Assembly (NCBI RefSeq): GCF_003352385.1
Contig: NZ_CP031243.1
Location: 1,466,501-1,530,500 of the forward strand
Length of the DNA stretch: 64,000 nucleotides
Direction: 5' to 3'
Source: Haemophilus haemolyticus
GTDB lineage: Bacteria; Pseudomonadota; Gammaproteobacteria; Enterobacterales; Pasteurellaceae
Both the position numbers and the translations under genes were made by a program. Each line of letters begins with the position of its first letter. Position 1 is the first letter of the stretch. Below, one piece after another: positions 29,501 to 38,289 of the stretch. The notes under the pieces are model-generated. The model was not told where the DNA came from, did no database searches, and saw only the letters and a program-made list of their open reading frames with translations.

Positions 29501-32500
29501 AGTTCTTGTTCATCTGTTTCTGTAGCAGCTGCTGTTCCATTTTGACCAGCTAATTTAATCTTATTCTTAGCTACTGCATGGAATTGACTACCATTGATGG
29601 CATCTGTAGATGTGTTAGAAATTTCTCCAGCTTTTACATTTGTAACTTTCACTGGATCCGTACCATTAGGACCAGATACTTTCAAGTCTCCATCATCTGT
29701 TTTAGACAACTTAAGTCCTTGATCTCCACCTACTTGAACCGTACTGAAAGATACATTGTCTTTTGTAGTAAATGTAAATTTACTGCCATTTTGTGTGATC
29801 TTAATATTTTTATCTGCTTCAAAGGTAACTTTGTCACCTGCTTTCACAGCTTGATCCTTAGCTTCTGCCCCTAATTCGCCTGCTGTTGTTTTCGCAGATG
29901 TAGCTGTCCACGCTGCACTGTTGATAGCATCGACAACATTACCTACTGTAGCGATTTTATTTCTATCACCAGTATTGGCTTCCACCGTACCAGCTTTGTC
30001 ACCTGTGGTAACATTGTTGATCGTACCTGTGTTAACTTTTACACCCGCATTATCAACAACTAAAGAGTTGTCTGCTGGTTTTACAGAAATTGTATTTCCT
30101 TTATCATCCTTTTGTAAGCCCTTACCAAGGTTTACGCTGTATTTTACAGTAGATGTTTTACCATCTGCACTTGCCACTGTTGCTGTTGTACCATCACCAT
30201 TGATGAAGTTAACCGTATCATATGCTTTTACGAAATCTACGGCAGTTCCATTACCTTGTAAGTTCCAGCCTGCGTTTAATACATCGCCTACAGTGGCTGC
30301 GTTGTTTTTGTTTACTTCGCCAGTTCCTGTTCCCACTGTTGGTGCTGTTGCGCTAGTTGTTGGTGCGGTTGTATTTGTTTTAGCACCATCCAAATTGCCT
30401 TCTACGTTAGATAATGTAGTTGGATTTGTCGTACCTTTTGGTCCATTTACGGAAGTGATTACCTCACTAGACGGAATTTCTGCACCAGATCCATCTGGGT
30501 TCGGATAGAATTTAACGGATTTAGTGCCATCCCCATTATCAACTTCTTTAGGATATACTTTAGTACCATCTGCTTTTGTGTAATTCACAGGTGTAACCGT
30601 TTGGTTAATTCCCTTTTGCACATCTACACCTACAGTAATAGTACGAACACCGTTGTCATCTGTTTTACCAGATACAATAGCACTACCTTCGCCTACGAAT
30701 TTCACTTCGTTGGCATTTTTCACTGTTGCGGAGTATGCATCAGTAGTGACCGCACCATTTTCACCTGTAGATTTATCGGAGGACACAATCCAACCCATGT
30801 TACGGATATCTCCTACAGTAGCTACATTCGTATCAGGTACCCCATTGTTATCGAAGTTACGCAATCCATTTCGAACCGGTGCTTTACCACTTACATCAGG
30901 ATCATTATAGTTCACCAAATTACTTGTTACATTTGTAATTGGATTTCCACCATTATTTAAACCATTTTGATTCAAAGTCACTGTATTTTCAGGTGTACCT
31001 GCTGTTGGATCTGCTGGTTTAGTAATCGTGATTCCTTCTGGAGTGATATTTACTTTATTATTATTGCCATCTTTGAACTCAGCACTTGTTAAGCCAGTTA
31101 ATGCTGGGTTTAGAGAATAAATAAACTCTTTACCAGATTGTTTCACTGCAAGGTTATCGCCAGCTTTGAACGTTACTGTTTCTCCAGCTTTTACTAGCGC
31201 TTCTGCAGTACCTGTTGCTGTACCAGATCCATCTTTTCCGGATGTAGCCTTCCAGCCCATTTCTTTCAATGCTGTCACTAAATCTTCAGCTGTCACTAAT
31301 TTACCACCAGTTGTATTAGCTGTTGGTATTCCATCTGCACCTGTTGTAATCGTACCTGTTTTTGGAGTTAGTGTAATTGTATCGCCTTTTGCCGTTACAT
31401 CTAACAATGTACCATCGCTAGATTTAACAGTGAAAGCGATTCCACCTTCTTTATTTAGCTCTTGTTTCTTAGTTTCAGTAGCCGCATCGGTACCATTCTG
31501 TCCTTTTAACTGAATTGTATTATTCGCTAATTTATGGAATTGGCTACCATTAATAGCATCTTTAGAATCTGCTGTAATAGCTCCATCTTTTACATTTGTA
31601 ATTTTTACTGGTTCTGTACCATCTTTATCAGAAACACTAATATTTCCATCGGCTGTTTTAGACAATTTAGGACCTTGATCGCCACCTATTTGTACAGTGT
31701 TGAAAGATACATCATCTCTAGTAGCAAAGGTAAATTTACTTCCTGCTTGTGTAATCTTAATATTTTTGTCTGCTTCAAAGGTAACTTTGTCGCCTGCTTT
31801 CACAGCTTGATCCTTAGCTTCTGCCCCTAATTCGCCTGCTATTGTTTTCGCGGAGGTAGCAGTCCAAGCCGCACTATTCACAGCATTTACCACAGAGTCT
31901 ACAGTAGCAATTTTACCTGTATCGCCATCTTTTACTTTCACAGTACCAGGGTTAGCACCAGTTGTAACAGATTCGATTTCGCCAGTGACAACTTTTAATC
32001 CATTATCTCCAGTAGTAATTGTTGTGCCGTCAGTTTTTGCTTTTAGACCATCATTTGTTACTTCTAAAGATTTATCAGCTGTATTAACGGTTAAACCAGC
32101 ATCTGTTGTTTTTAAGGATTTGTCACCAGGGTTAACCTTAACGCCATTAGTGTCTACTGCTAAAGATTTGTCCGCTGCTTTGACAGCAATCTTATTATTA
32201 GCATCTTTTTCCAAGCCATCACCAAGGTTTACGCTGTATTTTACAGTAGATGTTTTACCATCTTTGCTTTCCACTGTAACAGATGTGCCATCGCCTTTGA
32301 CGAAGTTCACCGTATCATATGGTTTCACAAAGTCTACGGCTGCACCATCACCTTGTAAATTCCAACCAGCATTCAACACATCAGATACAGTCGCTGCATT
32401 CGTCGGATTTACCTGATTTGCAGTATTTCCTAAAGTTGGTGCTGCTTGCGATTTCGTCGCATTGCTTGGCGCAGCGGCTGTATTCGCCGTGCTACTATTT

Positions 32501-35463
32501 TGAGTATTCGGTAAATTACTTGCCACATTAGAAATCGCATTGCCACCGTTGTTCAATCCATCAGTAGTCAAAGAAACAGCTTGTTTCCCCGTGGTTACTG
32601 GAGTGACTGTCACCCCCGTACCATTGATGACAGTTGTATCTCCTGCATCATTTTTAAAGGTCGCGCTTGTTAAGCCCGTTAATACTGGATTCAAGGAGTA
32701 CGTGAATTTAGACGTTATACGTGTTCCCGTTTGACGAGTCTTATCATCTGGATCTTCATAGACTGGTCTAGATGCATCTTCTTGATTTAACACCAAATTA
32801 TCGCCTACACGGATTTTTACTTCATCGTTAAGGCGAACTTTATCTACTTTACCTGTAGCTGTGCCAACCTCTCCATTTGTAAAACTTTTACCGTCAGCTG
32901 CGTAGTTGACACTTTTTCCTGTTGCTTCAGTACCTTTTAGTTTCAACACCCCAGAACTACCGTGATCTTTTTCACCTTCCACAGACCAACCACTGGACAT
33001 ACGTTTAGTAACAGAGTTCAACTGAGAACCGTTGATGGCATCTGTAGAATCATCGGCAATACGACCCGCTGCTACATTTTTCAACTGACGTTCTGCTCCT
33101 GGTGTACCAAAGGATACTACGTCACCTTCGGAAGTATTCGTACCGCCTGCCCAATAGAATGTATACGCTACCTTTTTACTGTCAAACGGAACAACACGGC
33201 CTTCTTCATCATAGGAAATATCTGTTTGACGAGTACCAATAGAGTTTGCATCTGCTCTAGAACCCGTACCGATAGCCACGCCATTTTGTAACTCAGAGAT
33301 AGCCCCTGTGCCTAGTGCTACACCACCTAATTTTGCTACACGTGCACCCGTACCAATCGCAGTACCTAAATCACCTGTGGATAAGGAGTGAATACCCATC
33401 GAAATAGAGCCATGACCATTTTTATTAGTAGCTAAAGAATAATCTAACGTAGCGGTATTTAAGGTAGCACCATTTGTTAACTCGCCATAGGCGTCTTGAA
33501 TGGTCCCCGTTGCCGCTTCCATTTCTACAGAACGGATCGTACGCTCTACTTCTTCTCCATTAATCTGTTCTTTTTTCTTCGTTGTTTTAATAACAGCATG
33601 CCCTTTGCCATCTTTCTTCTCTTTTTGGTAGTTTACAGTTTGCGCTGCTACCTTGGTAATTTCAGAGCCGCCAATCATGATGGAGGAATCTCCTTGTGCT
33701 CGTGTACCAAGGCCCATAGCAATGGCACCTTGTTCACCAGAGGCAACCGCACCTTGACCGACCGCAATATCTGCTACTTTTTCGGCTTTTGCCAATTGAC
33801 CGACTGCAACAGAAGAGGTTGTAGCATTAGAGCTATCACCGACAGCTACCGCAGATTTGTCAGCATTTGCCTGATAACCTGCAGCCACCGCAGATTCTTT
33901 TGCACGCGCTGCCGTACCTGCAGCCACCGCATAATTACCTTGCGCTTCCGAACCCATACCAATGGCTACCGCAGCCTCAGCATTCGCTAATACGGATGCG
34001 CCAGAACCGATCGCTGTGGCACCAAAAGCACCTTTTCTAACGATTGAGTTCGTACCAATCGCCACGCCCAACGGGGTGGTAGAGTGAGCCTGCATACCGA
34101 TTACGGTCGAACCATCTTGACCGTAGCTAGAACGATAGGAATTATCTAAGGCTGCACCAACTAGTTCTTTATATTTGTCTTTGATCCTAATTGGTTGACC
34201 ATTTTTTCCTGTGCCAGGCGTTGTCTCAGCGTCAAAATCATTCACGCCTTTGGCATCTTTGCTATCAGGATTCGCCGCTTTAAAATATTTCTTTCCATCA
34301 TAGGCTTGAATATCATTACCACCGATCACGATAGAGCCCTGACCTGCTACGGATTGGGCACCAATGGCTACCGATTGGTCACCAATAGCACGGGCATTAC
34401 GCCCTAAGGCTGTGGCTTCATTAATATTTACATTTTGGAAAGAGAAGAAACCATCCTTATTAGCATTTCCTGCATTTTTGAAATAACCTAAATTACCAGT
34501 AGTACCACCAAAGGCTTTCACCAATACTTCATTATTTTTATCCGCATCGGTAGCAACACCTATCGGCAAGCCATCTGCATCCACATTGCGATACCCAGCA
34601 CCGGCACCGGCCCCTACTGCAACAGCAGAGTTTAAAGAAATATTATTTCTATTTACCCCAGTATAAGCACCAGTACCAATAGCTACACCGCCAGCATCTC
34701 CACCATTAAAATTTTTCCCAGCACTGTGAGTTCCCGACATAGCACCAAGACCAATGGCAATACTATGACCTTGACCTTCGTCTCGAGTATTAGCTTCTGA
34801 ACCCAAAACAATATCATATTTGTTACTTGCTTTACTGGTTCGACCAAACGCTATTGACTGCTCTCCAATGGCATCACTTCCATAGCCTATGGCATAACTA
34901 TCGTGACCTGTAGCTTTCGATTTCATTCCCAATGCCAACGATGTAGCACCATTTGCTTGTGCGTTTGCACCAATAGCTACAGCATTATTATATTGTTGAG
35001 CACTAGCACCCCTACCGATAGCTACAGCAAAATCTTTATCTGCTTGCGCTTGATAACCTAAGGCTATATTGCTTTTTCCACTGGCTTTTGAGTCTCCACC
35101 TATTGCTAATGCTCCATCGTTTCCTGTTGCTTGTGCACGATAACCAATAGCAAGTGAATTATTATTTCCCATTGCCTTAGAATCTTTACCAATAGCAATA
35201 GAGTCGCTACCTGTTGCAGTAGCCGTCCCTTTTGTTGAATTAATCTGAATCAACCCATTTGCAGCAGTCTCAGCCGCATAAGCCGAATGGCCGCTTAATA
35301 ATGCCAATGCGATGGCTGAAGATTTAATAAAATTGCCTGAAAAATTAACCGCACTTTTTTGTGCATTGGATGAACTTTGTTTTTTATGCGCTTTGGTTAA
35401 TTCTGAAACGACCACCCAAGATTGAGTCGCTTGACTCCATACAACACGGAAAATTTTGTTCAT
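23593..35463 (-). CDS. giant trimeric autotransporter adhesin (YadA-like, type Vc)
   Basis: 3956 residues. The N-terminus is an extended signal peptide (MNKIFRVVWSQATQSWVVVSE) with cleavage near AYAAE, residue 64. Residues ~75-790 are YadA/Hep_Hag head repeats of the AIGxxSxAxG kind, closed by a neck (AGRIADDSTDAINGSQL). A very long stalk follows (~820-3840) with repeated NAATVGDVLNAGWNLQ and DKVTFEADKNIKI modules, an alanine-rich coiled coil (~2915-2985), GKDGKNG-like repeats (~3490-3525) and four 17-residue repeats (~3565-3650). A last neck (APGRISPTSTDAVNGSQL) precedes the C-terminal barrel, which ends GVGYQW. It should trimerise on the surface and bind host or bacterial partners. Only one uptake sequence was found, in the signal region. 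No frameshift is present. Confidence 0.95.
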   Translation of the reverse strand: MNKIFRVVWSQATQSWVVVSELTKAHKKQSSSNAQKSAVNFSGNFIKSSAIALALLSGHSAYAAETAANGLIQINSTKGTATATGSDSIAIGKDSKAMGNNNSLAIGYRAQATGNDGALAIGGDSKASGKSNIALGYQAQADKDFAVAIGRGASAQQYNNAVAIGANAQANGATSLALGMKSKATGHDSYAIGYGSDAIGEQSIAFGRTSKASNKYDIVLGSEANTRDEGQGHSIAIGLGAMSGTHSAGKNFNGGDAGGVAIGTGAYTGVNRNNISLNSAVAVGAGAGAGYRNVDADGLPIGVATDADKNNEVLVKAFGGTTGNLGYFKNAGNANKDGFFSFQNVNINEATALGRNARAIGDQSVAIGAQSVAGQGSIVIGGNDIQAYDGKKYFKAANPDSKDAKGVNDFDAETTPGTGKNGQPIRIKDKYKELVGAALDNSYRSSYGQDGSTVIGMQAHSTTPLGVAIGTNSIVRKGAFGATAIGSGASVLANAEAAVAIGMGSEAQGNYAVAAGTAARAKESAVAAGYQANADKSAVAVGDSSNATTSSVAVGQLAKAEKVADIAVGQGAVASGEQGAIAMGLGTRAQGDSSIMIGGSEITKVAAQTVNYQKEKKDGKGHAVIKTTKKKEQINGEEVERTIRSVEMEAATGTIQDAYGELTNGATLNTATLDYSLATNKNGHGSISMGIHSLSTGDLGTAIGTGARVAKLGGVALGTGAISELQNGVAIGTGSRADANSIGTRQTDISYDEEGRVVPFDSKKVAYTFYWAGGTNTSEGDVVSFGTPGAERQLKNVAAGRIADDSTDAINGSQLNSVTKRMSSGWSVEGEKDHGSSGVLKLKGTEATGKSVNYAADGKSFTNGEVGTATGKVDKVRLNDEVKIRVGDNLVLNQEDASRPVYEDPDDKTRQTGTRITSKFTYSLNPVLTGLTSATFKNDAGDTTVINGTGVTVTPVTTGKQAVSLTTDGLNNGGNAISNVASNLPNTQNSSTANTAAAPSNATKSQAAPTLGNTANQVNPTNAATVSDVLNAGWNLQGDGAAVDFVKPYDTVNFVKGDGTSVTVESKDGKTSTVKYSVNLGDGLEKDANNKIAVKAADKSLAVDTNGVKVNPGDKSLKTTDAGLTVNTADKSLEVTNDGLKAKTDGTTITTGDNGLKVVTGEIESVTTGANPGTVKVKDGDTGKIATVDSVVNAVNSAAWTATSAKTIAGELGAEAKDQAVKAGDKVTFEADKNIKITQAGSKFTFATRDDVSFNTVQIGGDQGPKLSKTADGNISVSDKDGTEPVKITNVKDGAITADSKDAINGSQFHKLANNTIQLKGQNGTDAATETKKQELNKEGGIAFTVKSSDGTLLDVTAKGDTITLTPKTGTITTGADGIPTANTTGGKLVTAEDLVTALKEMGWKATSGKDGSGTATGTAEALVKAGETVTFKAGDNLAVKQSGKEFIYSLNPALTGLTSAEFKDGNNNKVNITPEGITITKPADPTAGTPENTVTLNQNGLNNGGNPITNVTSNLVNYNDPDVSGKAPVRNGLRNFDNNGVPDTNVATVGDIRNMGWIVSSDKSTGENGAVTTDAYSATVKNANEVKFVGEGSAIVSGKTDDNGVRTITVGVDVQKGINQTVTPVNYTKADGTKVYPKEVDNGDGTKSVKFYPNPDGSGAEIPSSEVITSVNGPKGTTNPTTLSNVEGNLDGAKTNTTAPTTSATAPTVGTGTGEVNKNNAATVGDVLNAGWNLQGNGTAVDFVKAYDTVNFINGDGTTATVASADGKTSTVKYSVNLGKGLQKDDKGNTISVKPADNSLVVDNAGVKVNTGTINNVTTGDKAGTVEANTGDRNKIATVGNVVDAINSAAWTATSAKTTAGELGAEAKDQAVKAGDKVTFEADKNIKITQNGSKFTFTTKDNVSFSTVQVGGDQGLKLSKTDDGDLKVSGPNGTDPVKVTNVKAGEISNTSTDAINGSQFHAVAKNKIKLAGQNGTAAATETDEQELDKTGGIKFTVKSSDGTLLDVTASGDTITLTPKTGTITTGTDGVPTADVSNGKLVTAEELVTALKGMGWKATAGQDGTGTVDGNTEELIKAGETVTFKAGNNLAVKQAGKDFIYSLKTELTGLTSAEFKDANNNVVNITPTGVSFKKLNATDANTVTLNQNGLNNGGNLISNVTSGLANHTEVGKHELRNLTNTAVLDTTAATVGDLRNMGWVVSSNKTTGDLGNPYSEAVKNTDEVKFVGTGLATVSGKTENGVRTITVDVESKPAINAVTYTKTDGTKVYPVEGPTGTTYHTTPEGKGPNDETVDGNDVITSVNGAKGTQTPSTLSNVKSNFPDTKNNDATTGPSNATTAQAAPNTRNKSGNDYVNPNNAATVGDVLNAGWNLQGNGTGVDFVKAYDTVNFIDGDGTTATVASADGKTSTVKYSVNLGKGLQKDGTGNTISVKPADNSLVVDDAGVKVNTGTINNVTTGDKTGTVEAKTGDENKIATVGNVVNAINSAAWTATSAKTNDGELGKEATNQLVKAGDKVTFEADKNIKITQNGSKFTFTTKDNVSFSTVQVGGDQGPKLSKTDDGDLKVSGPNGTAPVKVTNVKSGLDTYDDNVPGTTDKNRGLVDLSKPANGDAPKVSDNTAATVGDLRNMGWIVSADKKTGDLTNTYSDTVKNANEVKFVGEGTAIVSGKTEGNVRTITVKVNDQVSTNNSVTAVNYTKADGTKVYPKMVTNPDTGKEELKFFEKPDGSGAEVPKGDVVTSINGPEGTTSPTTLKNVKNNIPSINDGTEDITKPDGTVVGKTPDNGNINKAPLTAEEAAKLSNPKTADGAANPKYIGNNAATVSDVLNAGWNLQNNGTAKDFVKPYDTVNFINGLGTTAVVTTRDGNTASDVTFNVKAANGSVTVDEDGVKVTTGEMKPAVDANQKETGAIATPVDPAKAKELKDNLDAAVKELATAKEMLKAAETALAVNPNNATLKQLVEAKKADVAAKQAPVDTAQKAHDKAGLNKVATVQNVAEAINNSGFNLKTSADGGEKLTTGTKNDGELIKPSNTVEMVAGNNLTVKQDENGKITYATKDNVAFTNVATDTLNVGSHTYTDGKGNTYTKVGENYYNSADVVNGTPKPGAPTVDVTTTPVTPVSPVTMKTEAAKSATNNAADAQPSSALNVTSKDGKPTQITGVGSTLNTETVDTTPEGTVPGTTPNTTPENLVDLKGTDAAPVNKNAAATVGDLQNMGWVVSAKDGNGYKDVVKNANVVDFKGSNGIEVTGKTLPDGTREITVGIKEGEVTNKVTITHADGSKTEALKIGDNYYKVDDNGKPVGFEKGPDGKPAGTPLNVDPKTDTVTNAGAGVVTGNAVANAIQDSGWNVGIGSTDKEFSKDAKVYDKVNPNDDVKFANGANTNVSMVTVDALNEDGTKKATTFVKFDINRDLKIDSVTTGGTATDKNGNNLVKVGDQYFKEGDVTVVTNPDGTTTVTPKENAKPVPPTDVIPPKDGAMIVKNADGKDVVSATVGKDGNGAFGINGKDGKNGISMTAKDGQGTIGVNGKDGKSTTIVGDTITIKDKDNNATNIGVNTITLIDKAGNTTTTTADKSEIKDAAGNINVNTATGNTLKDPNGNTHISTASTSELKDKAGNTNTSTPTTNVLKDTNGNTNTSAATGTTYTDKDENKTVVGPKEIALSDKDGNNTSKLTNNDLVLNTKDPKTGVEKTSHMSGDKISFNTTDEIEKDANNNPVIDPKTNQPKIKNPGNSTEYTNEGVKVIPNSTVARDANGNPTFLDKDGKPVMKDTDGNYKYMGQDGKPGANYTQPVGALKPNVSDNTRVISFGMDKPVLDKNGNPVKGPDGKPVMTEGISAGMQQIHNVAPGRISPTSTDAVNGSQLYAVASNIGNLNNKINKVGKHADAGTASALAAANIPQAYTPGKSLVGIAAGSYQGQTGVAVGMSRISDNGKIIIRLSGTTNTQGRSGVAAGVGYQW
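27021..32407 (-). repeat. macro-repeats inside the autotransporter stalk
   Basis: Three consecutive units each begin at the codons for NAATVxDVLNAGWNLQ (boundaries near 32407, 30310, 28405 and 27020), giving units of about 2.1, 1.9 and 1.4 kb. The same inner segment (QVGGDQG...) recurs at 31688, 29732 and 27821, and parts of the second and third copies are nearly identical at base level, for example around 27821-27885 and 29732-29796. Such repeats allow length change by recombination. Confidence 0.85.
35348..35356. other. single uptake sequence in the autotransporter signal region
   Basis: ACCGCACTT, coding KSAV around residues 36-39 on the minus strand. It is the only exact core found by eye between 23557 and 35463. 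Confidence 0.85.
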
Positions 35464-35490
35464 AAAATATCTCTATGGCTATGTTAAAAA

Positions 35491-35648
35491 ATGATTCTCA
35501 ACCTCTATTCAATTTGTAAAAGAGGTTGAAGTATATAAACTAACCTATTATATAAATTTAGTTATAAGATTCAATTTTCAGAAGCAATATTTACAATAAT
35601 TTACATTTAAAAATATCATAAAAATAAAAAGCAAACGTTTGCTTTTTT
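35491..35648. promoter_or_regulatory. structured region between the autotransporter and neuA
   Basis: This 290-bp gap (35464-35754) holds a Fur-like half site ATGATTCTCA (35491-35500); a 9-bp hairpin TCAACCTCT / AGAGGTTGA (35498-35506, 35521-35529) in what would be the adhesin mRNA leader; and a palindrome AAAAAGCAAAC / GTTTGCTTTTT (35626-35647) with T-runs, the likely terminator of neuA. Regulatory roles are inferred. Confidence 0.45.
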
Positions 35649-35754
35649 TTGCGCAAGAAGTAATCAAAGAGCGGTGATTTTTAGGTGAGTTTTTATTGGA
35701 AAAAAGCAAATATGCGTATCAAAAAACAAAGGCCGCAAAGTGCGACCAATTTTT

Positions 35755-36459
<705 letters not shown>

Positions 36460-36542
36460 CTATTCTAGAATCTTTCCCTTGTTTTAGCAAAAACTAATCT
36501 TTAATATGACACCACATTTTTGTTTAAAAAAGAGGAAATAAA

Positions 36543-37205
36543 ATGACTCAACTTACTCGTGAACAAGTTCTTGAACTCTTTCATCAACGCAGCTCAACAC
36601 GTTATTACGACCCTGCAAAAAAAATCACTGATGAAGATTTTGAATGTATTTTAGAGTGCGGTCGATTATCGCCGAGTTCTGTAGGCTCTGAGCCTTGGAA
36701 ATTTTTAGTAATTCAAAATAAAACATTACGCGAAAAAATGAAGCCTTTTAGCTGGGGAATGATGAATCAGCTTGATAATTGCAGTCATCTTGTGGTGATT
36801 TTAGCGAAGAAAAATGCCCGTTATGACAGCCCATTTTTTGTGGATGTGATGGCGCGTAAAGGCTTGAACGCAGAGCAACAACAAGCCGCCCTTGCAAAAT
36901 ACAAAGCCTTGCAAGAAGAAGATATGAAATTGCTGGAAAGCGACCGCACTTTATTTGATTGGTGCAGTAAACAAACTTATATCGCCCTTGCCAATATGCT
37001 TACTGGTGCAGCCGCCCTTGGCATTGATTCTTGCCCAATTGAAGGTTTTCATTACGATAAAATGAATAAATGCCTCGCCGAAGAAGGATTATTCGATCCC
37101 CAAGAATATGCGGTTTCTGTCGCCGCAACCTTCGGCTACCGCTCACGCGATATTGCGAAAAAATCCCGTAAAGGGTTGGATGAAGTGGTGAAATGGGTGG
37201 GGTAA
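36543..37205 (+). CDS. NAD(P)H nitroreductase, NfsB-like
   Basis: 220 residues, FMN-dependent nitroreductase fold. The FMN phosphate site is in QRSSTRYYDPAKKI near residue 15, SPSSVGSEPWKFLVI at about 44-58 is typical of the family, and GAAALGIDSCPIEGF precedes the C-terminal YAVSVAATFGYRS. Length matches NfsB and oxygen-insensitive nitroreductases that reduce nitroaromatics or quinones by two electrons. It diverges from neuA by about 110 bp. AGAGGA is placed before the ATG. The physiological substrate is unknown. Confidence 0.92.
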   Translation: MTQLTREQVLELFHQRSSTRYYDPAKKITDEDFECILECGRLSPSSVGSEPWKFLVIQNKTLREKMKPFSWGMMNQLDNCSHLVVILAKKNARYDSPFFVDVMARKGLNAEQQQAALAKYKALQEEDMKLLESDRTLFDWCSKQTYIALANMLTGAAALGIDSCPIEGFHYDKMNKCLAEEGLFDPQEYAVSVAATFGYRSRDIAKKSRKGLDEVVKWVG

Positions 37206-37277
37206 ATTAGAGTTGTTTTATTTTTTATTTGCACTACAATGTTACACAAAGTAGCACTTCAATCTAGGAGAATCATT

Positions 37278-37547
37278 ATGCAAGCGACATTAAGACAACA
37301 AGGTGGTGCCGCAGTTTTAACTGTTCCAGTGCCAATATTGCAAAAAATGGGCTGGGAAATTGGAAATAAAATCAATTTAGAACCGCGAGGAGAACAAGTT
37401 GTGCTGACCCCAGTTAAACGGAAAGCAAGAGGACGAAAGAGCATTGCGGAATTATTAACAGCTATTGATAGCAAAGAAATAGCAAACTTAAATGCATCAA
37501 TCTCAGAGCTCACTGGCTCTAAAGCCGTAGGGAAGGAAGTCTGGTAA
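37278..37547 (+). CDS. MazE/AbrB-type antitoxin (module 1)
   Basis: 89 residues from ATG 37278, which has AGGAG 7 bases upstream; an earlier in-frame ATG at 37239 lacks one. The N-terminal half is a SpoVT-AbrB DNA-binding fold (TLRQQGGAAVLTVPVPILQKMGW...INLEPRGEQVVLTPVKRK). The basic linker and C-terminal helix (ELLTAIDSKEIANLNASI) should wrap the toxin. The stop overlaps the toxin start (TAATG). It probably represses its own promoter together with the toxin. Confidence 0.88.
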   Translation: MQATLRQQGGAAVLTVPVPILQKMGWEIGNKINLEPRGEQVVLTPVKRKARGRKSIAELLTAIDSKEIANLNASISELTGSKAVGKEVW

Positions 37548-37903
37548 TGCGAGCCCCCAAAAAAGGAGAAATTTGGTACATTGATCCCGATCCAACAAAA
37601 GGAAAGGAATTACACAGACCACATTACTTTATTGTTATAACGGATGAGTTATTAAACAAAGCATTAGGAACGGCTCTTTGTTGCCCAATTTCAACAGGTG
37701 GAAATGCAGCACGTTCACAAAGTGTGACTGTTACTCTTGACGGAAATAGCACTAAATCAGGGAAAATAACTGGTGTTATTTTATGCCACCAACTAAGAGC
37801 ATTAGATTTAGAAGAACGACAGGCAAAATTTGCGACAAAAGCAGAAGATTATTTAATTGATGAAGTTATTATGAAACTTGTAGATTTAATTGATCCACAA
37901 TAG
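37547..37903 (+). CDS. MazF/PemK-type endoribonuclease toxin (module 1)
   Basis: 118 residues. PemK/MazF fold: the N-terminal KKGEIWYIDPDPTKGKELHRPHYFIVITDE holds the conserved GEIW start and the arginine of the substrate loop. LCCPISTGG supplies the conserved threonine-containing strand, and GVILCHQLRALDLEER matches the ChpB branch. It should cut mRNA at short specific sites when freed from its antitoxin. It is coupled to the antitoxin by TAATG, and its 3' end is 32 bp from a convergent second module. Confidence 0.9.
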   Translation: MRAPKKGEIWYIDPDPTKGKELHRPHYFIVITDELLNKALGTALCCPISTGGNAARSQSVTVTLDGNSTKSGKITGVILCHQLRALDLEERQAKFATKAEDYLIDEVIMKLVDLIDPQ

Positions 37904-37933
37904 AAATTGCCCTAGCAAAAACTAGGGCAATTT
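37904..37933. terminator. shared terminator between two toxin genes
   Basis: AAATTGCCCTAG (37904-37915), CAAAAA loop, CTAGGGCAATTT (37922-37933), a perfect 12-bp stem followed by T's on the plus strand and on the minus strand. It serves both convergent MazF-type genes. Confidence 0.88.
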
Positions 37934-37935
37934 TT

Positions 37936-38289
37936 CTAATCTCTTAAAATCGCTTCAACAATGTCTTGAACTTCAAATAAAACATAATCTGGTACAGATT
38001 CAACTTTTTTCGCGTCTCTACCTCGAAAGTCAATTATTCTGGCTTGATATGCAACAACGATACCTTGCGTCTTACAGCCTGTTCCACTTAACGTTACCGC
38101 AAAACCATTTTCTCTGGCAAGCACCGCATTTCCTTGTGTAATCGGAGCTATCATCATAAATCCCAAATTATGAAATTTATTATCGCTTAATACTAATGCT
38201 GGACGTTTCTCACCCTGCAATTCATTTCCTACAACGGGATTTAAGCAAACCGTGATAATATCACCTCTTTTAAATTGTTGTTTAGCCAT
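37936..38289 (-). CDS. MazF/PemK-type endoribonuclease toxin (module 2)
   Basis: 117 residues from ATG 38289; a TTG lies one codon before. FKRGDIITVCLNPVVGNELQGEKRPALVLSD is the classic MazF N-terminus with the RPALVLS strand; MMIAPITQGN carries the catalytic-loop threonine; GIVVAYQARIIDFRGRDAKKVE is the dimer-side segment. It differs clearly from module 1's toxin, so this is not a recent duplicate. The start overlaps the antitoxin stop (TGATG). Confidence 0.92.
   Translation of the reverse strand: MAKQQFKRGDIITVCLNPVVGNELQGEKRPALVLSDNKFHNLGFMMIAPITQGNAVLARENGFAVTLSGTGCKTQGIVVAYQARIIDFRGRDAKKVESVPDYVLFEVQDIVEAILRD

Noticed and set aside
30361..30370. Uptake sequence within the autotransporter stalk
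   Set aside because: GGTGCGGTT differs from the core AAGTGCGGT; I counted exact matches only.
24100..34407. Many long open frames on the plus strand opposite the autotransporter (for example 24664-25233, 24917-25594, 29921-30508)
   Set aside because: They are mirror frames of a repetitive, stop-poor gene. Their peptides are low-complexity (serine, threonine, valine, proline rich), have no family features and repeat in step with the adhesin modules.
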